From: an uncultured Eubacteriales bacterium
GTDB lineage: Bacteria; Bacillota; Clostridia; Oscillospirales; CAG-272
Length of the DNA stretch: 20,670 bases
Assembly (NCBI GenBank): GCA_900546315.1
Contig: URCP01000047.1
Coordinates: 1 to 20,670, forward strand
Direction: 5' to 3'
Below are positions 14,854-20,670 of this stretch, piece after piece (the stretch's first letter is position 1; every line of letters begins with the position of its first letter). Made by a program: the position numbers and the translations under genes. Under the pieces are notes generated by a model. It was not told the origin of the DNA. It ran no database searches and saw only the letters and a program-made list of their open reading frames with translations.

Positions 14854-14877
14854 GGAAATTTCCGGGGAAATTTCCGG
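14854..14877 (+). repeat. Tandem 12-bp double palindrome in the M18 5' UTR
   Basis: GGAAATTTCCGG occurs twice head to tail without any gap (14854-14865, 14866-14877). Each copy contains the palindrome GGAAATTTCC, and the pair can also form one hairpin. The position just after the predicted transcription start suits a repressor operator or an RNA stem. The same unit was not noticed elsewhere in the window. Confidence 0.75.
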
Positions 14878-14909
14878 CAAAATGACAAAACCCGAAAGGA
14901 TATATAAAT

Positions 14910-16298
14910 ATGGAAGAAAAATTCGACCCGAAGACCCTCCTCTACAAAAACGAGAACGCTTTCGCGCGCGAAGACCGCGAAGAGCTGAAGAAATCCGCAG
15001 CCGACTACTGCGTCGGTTATAAAAAGTTCCTCGACAACGGCAAAACCGAGCGCGAAGTCGTCCGCGAGACCATCCCGATGCTCGAAGCAAAAGGATACAT
15101 CGCCTACGAAATAGGCGACAAAATCGTCCGCGGCGGCAAATACTACCTGAACAACCGCGGCAAGTCGATCATAATCTTCAAAGTCGGCACCGAGCCGATC
15201 GAAAACGGCGTCCGGATCGCCGCCGCGCACATCGACTCCCCGCGCGTCGACTTCAAGCCCTGCCCCGTCTTCGAGGAAGCCGAAATGTGCTTCTTCAAGA
15301 CCCACTACTACGGCGGTATAAAGAAATACCAGTGGGTAGCCACCCCGCTCTCCCTCCACGGCGTAATCTGCACGAAAAACGGCGACGTCAACGTAACCTA
15401 TGGTGAAAATGACGAAGAACCCTGCTTCTACATCAACGACCTCCCGCCGCACCTCGCGCAGCTCCAATACGAAAAATCCGCCGCGAAAATAATCGAAGGC
15501 GAACAGCTCAACGTCCTCGCCGGAACCGAACCCTACGCGTCCGACGAAAAACTCTCCGACGCCGTAAAACTGAACGTCCTCGCCGCCCTGAACGAAAAAT
15601 ACGGCTGCACCGAAGCTGACCTCATAAACTCCGAACTCTGCGCCGTCCCCGCCGCGAAAGCCCGCGACATAGGCTTCGACCGCTCGCTCATAGGCTCCTA
15701 CGGCCACGACGACCGCGTCTGCGCCTACCCCGCTGTAACCGCCATCCTCGACAGCGAAGACTCCGAACACACCCTCATGACCATCTTAGCCGACAAAGAA
15801 GAAATCGGCAGCGAAGGCGTCAGCGGTATGCAATGCCAGATCTTCGAAGACGTCCTCGAAGAAATCGCCCTTGCCCTTAACGGCAACCCCCGCGCCGTCC
15901 GCGCCCACTCCAAATGCCTCTCCGCCGACGTCAACGTCGCCTACGACCCCAACTTTCCCGAAGTCTTCGAAAAACGCAACTCCGCCATGCTCGGTCACGG
16001 CGTAGTCCTCTCCAAATACACCGGCTCCCGCGGTAAATCCGGCACCTCCGACGCCTCCGCCGAATTCGTCTCCTTCGTGACAAACTCCTTCGACCACGAC
16101 AACGTAGCATGGCAAATGGCTGAACTCGGCAAAGTCGACCTCGGCGGCGGCGGAACCGTCGCAAAATTCATAGCCAAAGCCAACATCGACACAGTAGACC
16201 TCGGCGTCCCGGTAATCTCCATGCACGCGCCATACGAAGTCGTTTCCAAAATCGACGTTTATATGACCCACAAGGCTATAAAAGCGTTCTACAGATAA
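14910..16298 (+). CDS. M18 family metallo-aminopeptidase (aspartyl aminopeptidase type)
   Basis: A 462-residue cytosolic zinc peptidase that removes acidic N-terminal residues in characterised relatives. The metal and catalytic residues are in place: His107 in AAHIDSPR, Asp267/Asp268 in GHDDRVC, Glu297-Glu298 in ADKEEIG, Asp340 in LSADVN, and His439 in SMHAPYEV. The family segment GSEGVSGMQ follows the Glu pair. Length matches the long clostridial M18 form of about 460 residues. It starts at ATG 14910 after GAAAGGATAT, behind its own extended -10 promoter. The aldolase gene follows after 83 bases that hold a dispersed palindrome, so they may share a transcript. Its coding strand is unusually C-rich compared with G. 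Confidence 0.93.
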   Translation: MEEKFDPKTLLYKNENAFAREDREELKKSAADYCVGYKKFLDNGKTEREVVRETIPMLEAKGYIAYEIGDKIVRGGKYYLNNRGKSIIIFKVGTEPIENGVRIAAAHIDSPRVDFKPCPVFEEAEMCFFKTHYYGGIKKYQWVATPLSLHGVICTKNGDVNVTYGENDEEPCFYINDLPPHLAQLQYEKSAAKIIEGEQLNVLAGTEPYASDEKLSDAVKLNVLAALNEKYGCTEADLINSELCAVPAAKARDIGFDRSLIGSYGHDDRVCAYPAVTAILDSEDSEHTLMTILADKEEIGSEGVSGMQCQIFEDVLEEIALALNGNPRAVRAHSKCLSADVNVAYDPNFPEVFEKRNSAMLGHGVVLSKYTGSRGKSGTSDASAEFVSFVTNSFDHDNVAWQMAELGKVDLGGGGTVAKFIAKANIDTVDLGVPVISMHAPYEVVSKIDVYMTHKAIKAFYR

Positions 16299-16307
16299 AG
16301 TAAAGCG

Positions 16308-16360
16308 GGGGAACCCACTTTGAAAAGAGGGTTTACCCCCCCCCCATCCGAGAAACTTTA
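16308..16360 (+). repeat. Dispersed palindromic repeat, copy A
   Basis: A G5 arm with AACCC-ACTTT faces AAAAGAGGGTTTACCCCC around a central GA, with one mismatch and a two-base bulge, followed by a run of ten Cs (16336-16345) and a tail containing AGAAACTTTATAAA. It begins 10 bases after the M18 stop. The same design is seen at 17353 and 18928. Read in the minus direction, the tail and stem encode the spurious peptide KFLGxGxGKPSFQxGFP, which can mislead gene calling. Confidence 0.85.
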
Positions 16361-16381
16361 TAAAAATAAAGGAGTAAAGCA

Positions 16382-17344
16382 ATGAACGAAATTCTCAGAA
16401 AGATCGGGCTGTACGGCATCGTGCCGGTTGTCAAAATCGATGATGTCGAAAAGGCAGTACCGCTCGCAAAGGCACTCTGCGACGGAGGACTTCCGGTAGC
16501 CGAAATCACCTTCAGAACCAAATGCGCCGCCGAAGCAATCAAGCGGATCACCACCGAATTCCCGCAGATGCTCGTAGGCGCCGGCACCGTCCTCACCCCC
16601 GATCAGGCAGACGAAGCCGTAGCCGCAGGCGCCAGATTCATAGTCAGCCCCGGTCTCAACCCCAAAGTAGTAGCCCACTGCCAGAAAATCGGAGTCCCAA
16701 TAACCCCCGGCTGCTCCAACCCCAGCGACATCGAAGCCGCCCTCGAGCTCGGTCTCGACGTAGTGAAATTCTTCCCCGCCGAAGCGGCAGGCGGTCTCCC
16801 CATGATCAAAGCCATGTCCGCCCCCTACGGCAATCTGAAATTCATGCCCACCGGCGGCCTGAACGAATCCAACATCCTCGACTACTTAAAATTCAACAAA
16901 ATCCTCGCCTGCGGCGGCAGCTACATGGTCTCAAGCGACCTCATAAACTCCGGCAACTTCGCCAAAATCGAAGAACTCACCCGCGCCGCGGTAATGCAGA
17001 TGCACGGTTTCGAACTGCGCCACGTAGGAATCAACTTCGACAGCAAAGACGAAGCCCTGAAAACCCTGAACCTCCTGACCAAAATGTTCGGCTACTCCCA
17101 GACCCTGAACGAAGGCGGCGCCTTCGCCGGCGCCGACATCGAACTCATGTACACCCACTTCAAAGGCACTCTAGGACACATAGCAATCGGCGTGAACTTC
17201 CTCGACCGCGCCATATTCTATTTCCAGAACATGGGAATCGAATTCGACCCCGATTTTCTCGCGAAATTCGAGCGCGGCGAAACCAAAGCCGTATACTTCA
17301 AGGACGAAATCGGCGGGTTCGCGTTCCATATTGTGCAGAAATAA
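16382..17344 (+). CDS. KDPG/KHG aldolase fused to a C-terminal glyoxalase-like (VOC) domain
   Basis: The 320-residue protein has two parts. Residues 1-205 are a class I KDPG/KHG aldolase that splits 2-keto-3-deoxy-6-phosphogluconate to pyruvate and glyceraldehyde 3-phosphate: Glu41 and Arg45 in AEITFRT, VGAGTVLTPDQA (65-76), GCSNPSD, Schiff-base Lys129 in VVKFFPAE, and PTGGLN (156-161). Residues about 208-320 form a half-glyoxalase fold, starting ELRHVGINF (His214), then ADIELMY (Glu254), LGHIAIGV (His266) and a closing FAFHIV (His316), spaced like VOC metal ligands. A normal KDPG aldolase ends near residue 205-215, so the extension is real and in frame. AAAGGAG lies 7 bases before the ATG. 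No other Entner-Doudoroff or hexuronate gene is in the window. The VOC role is unknown. Confidence 0.9.
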   Translation: MNEILRKIGLYGIVPVVKIDDVEKAVPLAKALCDGGLPVAEITFRTKCAAEAIKRITTEFPQMLVGAGTVLTPDQADEAVAAGARFIVSPGLNPKVVAHCQKIGVPITPGCSNPSDIEAALELGLDVVKFFPAEAAGGLPMIKAMSAPYGNLKFMPTGGLNESNILDYLKFNKILACGGSYMVSSDLINSGNFAKIEELTRAAVMQMHGFELRHVGINFDSKDEALKTLNLLTKMFGYSQTLNEGGAFAGADIELMYTHFKGTLGHIAIGVNFLDRAIFYFQNMGIEFDPDFLAKFERGETKAVYFKDEIGGFAFHIVQK

Positions 17345-17352
17345 GGAACGAT

Positions 17353-17410
17353 GGGGGAAACGCTTTTGAAAAAGCGTTTCCCCCATACCCCCTTCATAAA
17401 ACTTTCAAAC
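17353..17410 (+). repeat. Dispersed palindromic repeat, copy B
   Basis: A perfect 15-bp stem, GGGGGAAACGCTTTT (17353-17367) with its complement (17370-17384) around GA, then the tail ATACCCCCTTCATAAAACTTTCAAAC. It starts 9 bases after the aldolase stop and ends just before the ribosome site of the 73-residue gene. The arm sequence differs from copies A and C by matched changes that keep the pairing (CGC/GCG in place of CCCtC/GaGGG). Confidence 0.88.
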
Positions 17411-17427
17411 ATTATTTGAGGTGAATC

Positions 17428-17649
17428 ATGACCGAACGTTTCTACGCAAAAAAGCTGCTCGAAGCAATTCCGGACGAGCAAATAAAATCCGTTGTCGATT
17501 TTCTCGAATCAAAGTTCTCAGCCGAAGAAGCCGACGACATCTTCTGCAACGCCCTGCTCGCCAACAGCAAAAAATCAAAGTCACAAAGAAAACTCATTTC
17601 CTTCGAAGAAGTAGCCCGAGAATGCGGTCTGAACCCTGAATCACTATAA
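17428..17649 (+). CDS. Small antitoxin-like protein, no toxin partner visible
   Basis: A 73-residue acidic protein with GAGGTG six bases before the ATG. The N-terminal half (FYAKKLLEAIPDEQIKSVVDFL) resembles the start of many clostridial RelB/Phd-type antitoxin partners that begin with a helix ending in IPDExxxxVVxFL. The C-terminal part ISFEEVARECGLNPESL resembles their ISLEExxxExGL end. This likeness is by eye only. No RelE/ParE-type or other toxin gene lies next to it; the neighbour on the right is the convergent transglycosylase gene, with which it shares a bidirectional terminator. It could be an orphan antitoxin, a remnant of a broken pair, or an unrelated small regulator. Confidence 0.72.
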   Translation: MTERFYAKKLLEAIPDEQIKSVVDFLESKFSAEEADDIFCNALLANSKKSKSQRKLISFEEVARECGLNPESL

Positions 17650-17688
17650 AAACAACGCTGTTGTGCATTTTTCACAACAGCGTTGTTT
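17650..17688. terminator. Bidirectional intrinsic terminator between the small gene and the transglycosylase gene
   Basis: A perfect 16-bp stem (17650-17665 with 17673-17688) with a 7-base loop fills the space between the two convergent stops; its right arm ends on the last base of the transglycosylase stop codon. On the minus strand it is followed by TTTTTAT, a good terminator for the coaE/transglycosylase transcript. On the plus strand only TTT follows. Confidence 0.9.
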
Positions 17689-18293
17689 CATTCCGAATAA
17701 ATCTCCCGATACCTCTCCGCCGCGTCCAGCACCTTCCGCACATAATTCCGCGTCTCGGCAATCGGTATCTTCTCAGTTATAAGTCGTCCGTCACTATCGG
17801 TCATTCCCGGCTCCTGAAGCCAATTCCGGACCCGCCCGATCCCGGCGTTATACGCCGCGAGCGCCTCCTCGTCAAACCCGAACTGCCCGCGCAGATACGC
17901 CAGAAAATAGCATCCGCGCCGGATATTTGTCTCCGGGTCAAAAAGCTCATCCGTAACCTCCGCGTCCTCGAGCCAGCCGACATCCCCCTGCATCCGCGAA
18001 ATCCAATCATTCGTATCGTCAGTGATCTGCATCAGCCCCTTAGCCCCCGCAGACGACAAAGCATCCGCGCGGAACGAACTCTCAGTCAATATCACCGCGA
18101 AAACAAGCTCTACAGGCAGCGAATTCTCAAACGCGTACTTCTCGACAAGCTCCGAATACTCCCTCGGGTACATCCGCCGCTCCTGCTCCGGACGAATCCG
18201 AAAATTCCAATAAAGCGCCGCCGACAAAATGACCGCCGCCGCGAGCAGCACGCAAACGCCGCCCGCCAGACGCCTACCGCGCGATCTTATCAT
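17688..18293 (-). CDS. Membrane-anchored lytic murein transglycosylase (SLT domain)
   Basis: A 201-residue protein with one N-terminal membrane segment (about 11-31) after a basic start, so the enzyme domain is outside the cell. The SLT domain covers about 50-195: the catalytic Glu71 in VILTESSFRADALS, the family segment SSAGAKGLMQIT (80-91), DPETNIRRGCYFLAYL and the AAYNAGIGRVRNWL signature. It should cleave the MurNAc-GlcNAc bond to give 1,6-anhydro ends. Its start lies 20 bases inside the end of coaE, so the two are translationally coupled; I recall coaE next to an SLT gene in other Clostridia. The transcript ends at the strong hairpin 17650-17688. Confidence 0.93.
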   Translation of the reverse strand: MIRSRGRRLAGGVCVLLAAAVILSAALYWNFRIRPEQERRMYPREYSELVEKYAFENSLPVELVFAVILTESSFRADALSSAGAKGLMQITDDTNDWISRMQGDVGWLEDAEVTDELFDPETNIRRGCYFLAYLRGQFGFDEEALAAYNAGIGRVRNWLQEPGMTDSDGRLITEKIPIAETRNYVRKVLDAAERYREIYSE

Positions 18294-18900
18294 AATTTAT
18301 CTTCTTAAGAATATTCTCAGTCTGCCCCTCAAGCGAATCAATCCCGCCGTTATTATAGACAACGAAATCGCAATGCTCAGTGAAAAATTCGTCGCTATGC
18401 TGAGAATCGATCCTCTTCTCAGCCGCCGTCCGGTCAATCCCGTCCCGCGCAACTATCCGGCGGATCCGAACCTCCCGGTCCGCGATCACCCCGATAATAA
18501 AATCGCAATGCTTATCAAACCCCGACTCAAAAAGTTGCGGCGCGTCCACGACAGCCAGCGTATCCCCCGCCTTAGCACGCCCCTCAAGCCAAGCGTTAAT
18601 CTCCGCGATAATATGTTTATGCGTAATCCTGTTCAGCGCCGTCAACTTATCCTTCCGCGCCTCCGGATCCGGCTCGGCAAACACAATCCTCGCGAGCCCA
18701 TGCCGGTCAAGCCGCCCGTCCTCACGAAGTATCACCTCGCCGAACCGCTCCACAAGCTCCTCAAGACACCGACTCCCCGGCGCCGTAACAAGCCGCGAAA
18801 CCTTATCCGTATCAAGCACCCGTATCCCATAACTCATCAGACAAAGCGACAACTCGCCCTTCCCCGCGCCGGAACCGCCGGTCAGACCTATAACTCGCAT
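18274..18900 (-). CDS. coaE: Dephospho-CoA kinase
   Basis: Catalyses the last step of CoA synthesis. From ATG 18900 the protein has 208 residues (normal about 200), opening MRVIGLTGGSGAGKG. The family features follow: LDTDKVSR, LNRITHKHI, VVDAPQLFESG and the IRRIVARDGI lid segment. The P-loop reads GGSGAGKGE, with Gly where Ser or Thr normally follows the Lys; this is seen in the codons (AAG GGC). ATG 18915, five codons upstream, is also possible, but neither start has a clear ribosome site. Extension further upstream would translate a dispersed repeat into KFLGRGVGKPSFQRGFPH and is surely wrong. No promoter is evident between the Gfo/Idh gene and coaE, so readthrough from upstream is possible. 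Confidence 0.92.
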   Translation of the reverse strand: MRVIGLTGGSGAGKGELSLCLMSYGIRVLDTDKVSRLVTAPGSRCLEELVERFGEVILREDGRLDRHGLARIVFAEPDPEARKDKLTALNRITHKHIIAEINAWLEGRAKAGDTLAVVDAPQLFESGFDKHCDFIIGVIADREVRIRRIVARDGIDRTAAEKRIDSQHSDEFFTEHCDFVVYNNGGIDSLEGQTENILKKINYDKIAR

Positions 18901-18927
18901 TTTATCGTTAATCATATGTAATTTTAC

Positions 18928-18990
18928 GTGGGGAAACCCTCTTTGAAAAGAGGGTTTCCCCACACCCCTTCCTAGAAACTTCAAACAATT
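18928..18990 (+). repeat. Dispersed palindromic repeat, copy C
   Basis: A perfect stem of 17 bp (18928-18944 with 18947-18963) reading GTGGGGAAACCCTCTTT around GA, then the tail ACCCCTTCCTAGAAACTTCAAAC. It has the same orientation as copies A and B but lies upstream of the minus-strand coaE. Tail similarity to copy B is clear (ACCCC-TTC-TA-AAACTT-CAAACA). Confidence 0.88.
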
Positions 18991-18996
18991 TATATT

Positions 18997-19023
18997 TTTT
19001 CGCCCGGACCAATATCCGTGCCA
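18997..19023. repeat. Dispersed 28-bp element, copy 2
   Basis: The sequence TTTTCGCCCGGACCAATATC... ending in GTGCCA aligns with the element at 11009-11036 in 22 of 28 columns by eye. It sits directly between repeat copy C and the hairpin at 19024, so the whole gap 18901-19069 is made of repeats and hairpins. Confidence 0.55.
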
Positions 19024-19060
19024 CAGCCCGTCGGGAAAACTCCCCACGGGCTGCGTTTTT
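19024..19060 (+). terminator. Terminator-like hairpin facing the plus strand
   Basis: CAGCCCGT (19024-19031) pairs with ACGGGCTG (19046-19053), with a further GGG/CCC inside, followed on the plus strand by CGTTTTTT. On the minus strand, where the Gfo/Idh gene ends just upstream at 19070, no T run follows. It therefore looks like a strong plus-strand terminator with no plus-strand gene before it. Confidence 0.7.
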
Positions 19061-19069
19061 TCGCTATTC

Positions 19070-20191
19070 TCAGATCAGCACAAAGCGTCCGCTCTCGTCC
19101 GACTCATATCCAGCCTCCATCACGCGCTGAATATGCGCCGCGTCGTCAAACGACGGGCACGCCTTCCTGTGCGAACTCACCGAATCGAGGAACGAATACA
19201 TCGACCCGATATGCCCGCGCAGCCACCCGATCGGCGCCTTGACGCCCGGGAAAATCCCGCCCGGAGCCGGATAACGCCCCACGCACTCAATCCGCTTGAA
19301 CCCGCGCTCCCCGCCGAGATCGCCGGTCTCATCGTCCATATCATAAAACTCCAGCCAATTCGGATTCATGATATCAATCCGAACCGCGCCCTTCTCGCCG
19401 TAAATCTCGCAGGTAAAATCATCGTTAGCGCCGACCGCCAGCTTACTCGCCTCGACAGTCCCCTTCGCGCCGCACTCAAGCTCCGCCAGCATATAGAACG
19501 CCTCGTCCGCGTTAGTGCGCCACTCCTTGCCGTCCATCCCGAGCCGCACCGGATGCGCGATCTGCGACATCCCGGTCACGCCGCGGAACCTTCCGCACAG
19601 ATAATAAACCAGATCAATCGCGTGCGACCCGAGGTCAAACAGCACCCCGCCGCCGCAAATCGTCCGATCCTGCTTCCACCCCGCCTTTTTCTCGAGGTCA
19701 GTGCAGGACGCGTGCAGGTACGCGCAGCGAAAACTCACTATTTTTCCGAGTCTCCCCTCGTTGATCAGCTCCTTCGCGCGCATGACAGGCGACAAAAAGC
19801 GGTTATTGAACACGATCTGCGCCGTGACCCCCGCCTCGTCCGCCATTTTCGCGCACTCGAAAGCCTCCGCGCTCGTCACGCAGAGCGGCTTCTCGCAGAG
19901 CACGTTCTTCCCCGCGGCGATCGCCTTTTTAATCGTCTCGTAATGCGCGGTGTTCGGCGATGTTATATCGATCACGTCGATCGACGGATCATTTATCATC
20001 TCGTCTTCACTGGAATAAGCTCTTGTGAAGCCGAACTCCTTCGCCGCCTTCTCGCGGGTCTCCGGCGTGCGCGTGTAGATTCCGGTAATTTTTGCCTCGA
20101 AAGGCAGATCCTTGTAAAAGAACGGCAGTGAGGCGACTGAAAAAGTGTGCGTCCGCCCCATCGAGCCGAATCCGATCAGTCCGATGTTCAT
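19070..20191 (-). CDS. Gfo/Idh/MocA family oxidoreductase
   Basis: A 373-residue NAD(P)-dependent sugar or polyol dehydrogenase type enzyme, cytosolic. The Rossmann motif IGFGSMG lies at 6-12, the cofactor-binding CEKPLCV at 99-105 (Glu100, Lys101, Pro102), and the substrate-side GGGVLFDLGSHAIDLV from 180 with Asp187 and His190. These are the hallmarks of the family, which includes inositol, glucose-fructose and N-acetyl-sugar enzymes; the substrate cannot be read from sequence alone. AAAGGAA lies 5 bases before the ATG. It begins 33 bases after the stop of the corrinoid protein gene and is likely in the same transcript. Confidence 0.93.
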   Translation of the reverse strand: MNIGLIGFGSMGRTHTFSVASLPFFYKDLPFEAKITGIYTRTPETREKAAKEFGFTRAYSSEDEMINDPSIDVIDITSPNTAHYETIKKAIAAGKNVLCEKPLCVTSAEAFECAKMADEAGVTAQIVFNNRFLSPVMRAKELINEGRLGKIVSFRCAYLHASCTDLEKKAGWKQDRTICGGGVLFDLGSHAIDLVYYLCGRFRGVTGMSQIAHPVRLGMDGKEWRTNADEAFYMLAELECGAKGTVEASKLAVGANDDFTCEIYGEKGAVRIDIMNPNWLEFYDMDDETGDLGGERGFKRIECVGRYPAPGGIFPGVKAPIGWLRGHIGSMYSFLDSVSSHRKACPSFDDAAHIQRVMEAGYESDESGRFVLI

Positions 20192-20224
20192 GTTATTTCC
20201 TTTATAGTAAATTATTTATGAATT

Positions 20225-20670
20225 TTAAGCCGATAATATTTTAATAGCCTGGTCAGCACATGTAGCGGCGTCCGGCGTATAGGTCGCCCCGATCGTCTTC
20301 GCGAACTCGTCGCTGACCGGCGCGCCGCCGACGAGAACCTGAGCGTCGAGCCCGGCTTCCTTCACCTTTTCGACGACCCTTCCCATTTCGGGCATAGTTG
20401 TTGTGAGAAGCGCCGAACATCCGATGACTTTTGCGTTGTATTTTTGTGCTTCTGCGACAAACTTTTCGGCAGGCACATCGACGCCGAGGTCGATGACGTT
20501 GAGGCCCTTGGATTCCATCATCATGCGGACAAGGTTCTTGCCGATGTCATGGAGGTCGCCCTTCACGGTGCCCAGACAGGCCCGGCCCAGAGGCTCGGAG
20601 TTCTCGCTGGTGAGGTGGGGCTTGAGGATCTCCGTGCCGGCGTTCCTGCACTTGGCGGCCATCAGGACCT
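20225..20670 (-). CDS. Corrinoid (B12-binding) methyl-carrier protein, N-terminus outside the window
   Basis: The frame is open to the right edge (VLMAAK... at the end of the window), so the internal ATG 20662 is not the true start; at least 148 residues are visible. The cobalamin-binding domain has DLHDIG (His is the lower cobalt ligand in the family), GCSALLTTTM and VGGAPVSDEF, and the visible N-terminal part AGTEILKPHLT is the end of the four-helix cap. Such proteins carry methyl groups between a substrate-specific methyltransferase (MttB, MtaB, MtgB or MtvB types) and a methyl-B12:THF enzyme. The partner methyltransferase should lie just right of the window. The Gfo/Idh gene follows after 33 bases. 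The first roughly 130 bases of the visible frame use more G/C-ending codons (AGG, CTG, GTG) than the rest. Confidence 0.92.
   Translation of the reverse strand, partial: VLMAAKCRNAGTEILKPHLTSENSEPLGRACLGTVKGDLHDIGKNLVRMMMESKGLNVIDLGVDVPAEKFVAEAQKYNAKVIGCSALLTTTMPEMGRVVEKVKEAGLDAQVLVGGAPVSDEFAKTIGATYTPDAATCADQAIKILSA

Noticed and set aside
14784..15770. A 328-codon minus-strand open frame
   Set aside because: It is antisense to the M18 peptidase and its promoter region; no ribosome site or motif.
16336..16345. Run of ten Cs as a frameshift or phase-variation tract
   Set aside because: It lies between genes, within the tail of palindrome copy A, and changes no reading frame; its length may also be uncertain in sequencing.
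18901..19047. N-terminal extension of coaE
   Set aside because: It translates the dispersed palindrome (KFLGRGVGKPSFQRGFPH); the same peptide appears antisense next to other copies, so it is repeat-derived.
1..20670. CRISPR array, tRNA, rRNA, insertion sequence or phage genes
   Set aside because: No regularly spaced repeats, cloverleaf-like sequences, transposase, integrase or phage motifs were found on either strand.

Overview
The window looks like a piece of chromosome from an anaerobic Gram-positive bacterium of the Clostridia, probably an uncultured Oscillospirales-like gut lineage. This is inference from gene content and signals: formate-tetrahydrofolate ligase, a corrinoid (B12) methyl carrier, a SpoIID-type protein, strong AGGAGG-like ribosome sites, alternative GTG and TTG starts, and textbook sigma-A promoters. 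No tRNA, rRNA, CRISPR array, transposase or phage gene was seen. The gene-poor stretches are short (the longest is about 330 bases) and hold promoters, hairpins and dispersed palindromes.

Layout. 1-349 (-): 5' part of a HAD phosphatase. 551-2910 (+): a two-gene ABC export system (eight-helix FtsX-type permease plus MacB/LolD-type ATPase) behind a perfect extended -10 promoter. 2915-3757 (-): a DUF3737 beta-helix protein, convergent with the ATPase. 3929-5809 (-): guaA in its long form. 5928-6377 (-): mscL. 6490-7452 (-): secreted acidic DUF4430 protein. 7602-10944 (-): a tightly coupled operon fhs-tsaE-tsaB-rpiB, linking one-carbon metabolism, tRNA t6A synthesis and the pentose phosphate pathway. 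11115-13716 (+): a structured leader followed by a secreted coiled-coil protein and a SpoIID/LytB peptidoglycan hydrolase. 13823-14746 (+): SGNH hydrolase. 14910-17344 (+): M18 aminopeptidase, then a KDPG/KHG aldolase fused to a glyoxalase-like domain. 17428-17649 (+): small orphan antitoxin-like protein. 17688-18900 (-): coaE and an overlapping lytic transglycosylase gene. 19070-20670 (-): Gfo/Idh/MocA oxidoreductase and the C-terminal part of a corrinoid protein.

Most of the window is housekeeping. The best candidate for something undescribed is the roughly 155-nt leader of the coiled-coil/spoIID operon. It can form a closed three-stem structure and also two competing pairings, one of which would cover the ribosome binding site. 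Other points of interest are a dispersed palindromic repeat family (three copies, all in the same orientation, at 16308, 17353 and 18928), a second short repeat that supplies the -35 box of the fhs promoter, the aldolase-VOC fusion, a CoaE with an altered P-loop, a tandem double palindrome in the M18 5' UTR, and an eukaryote-like long GMP synthase.
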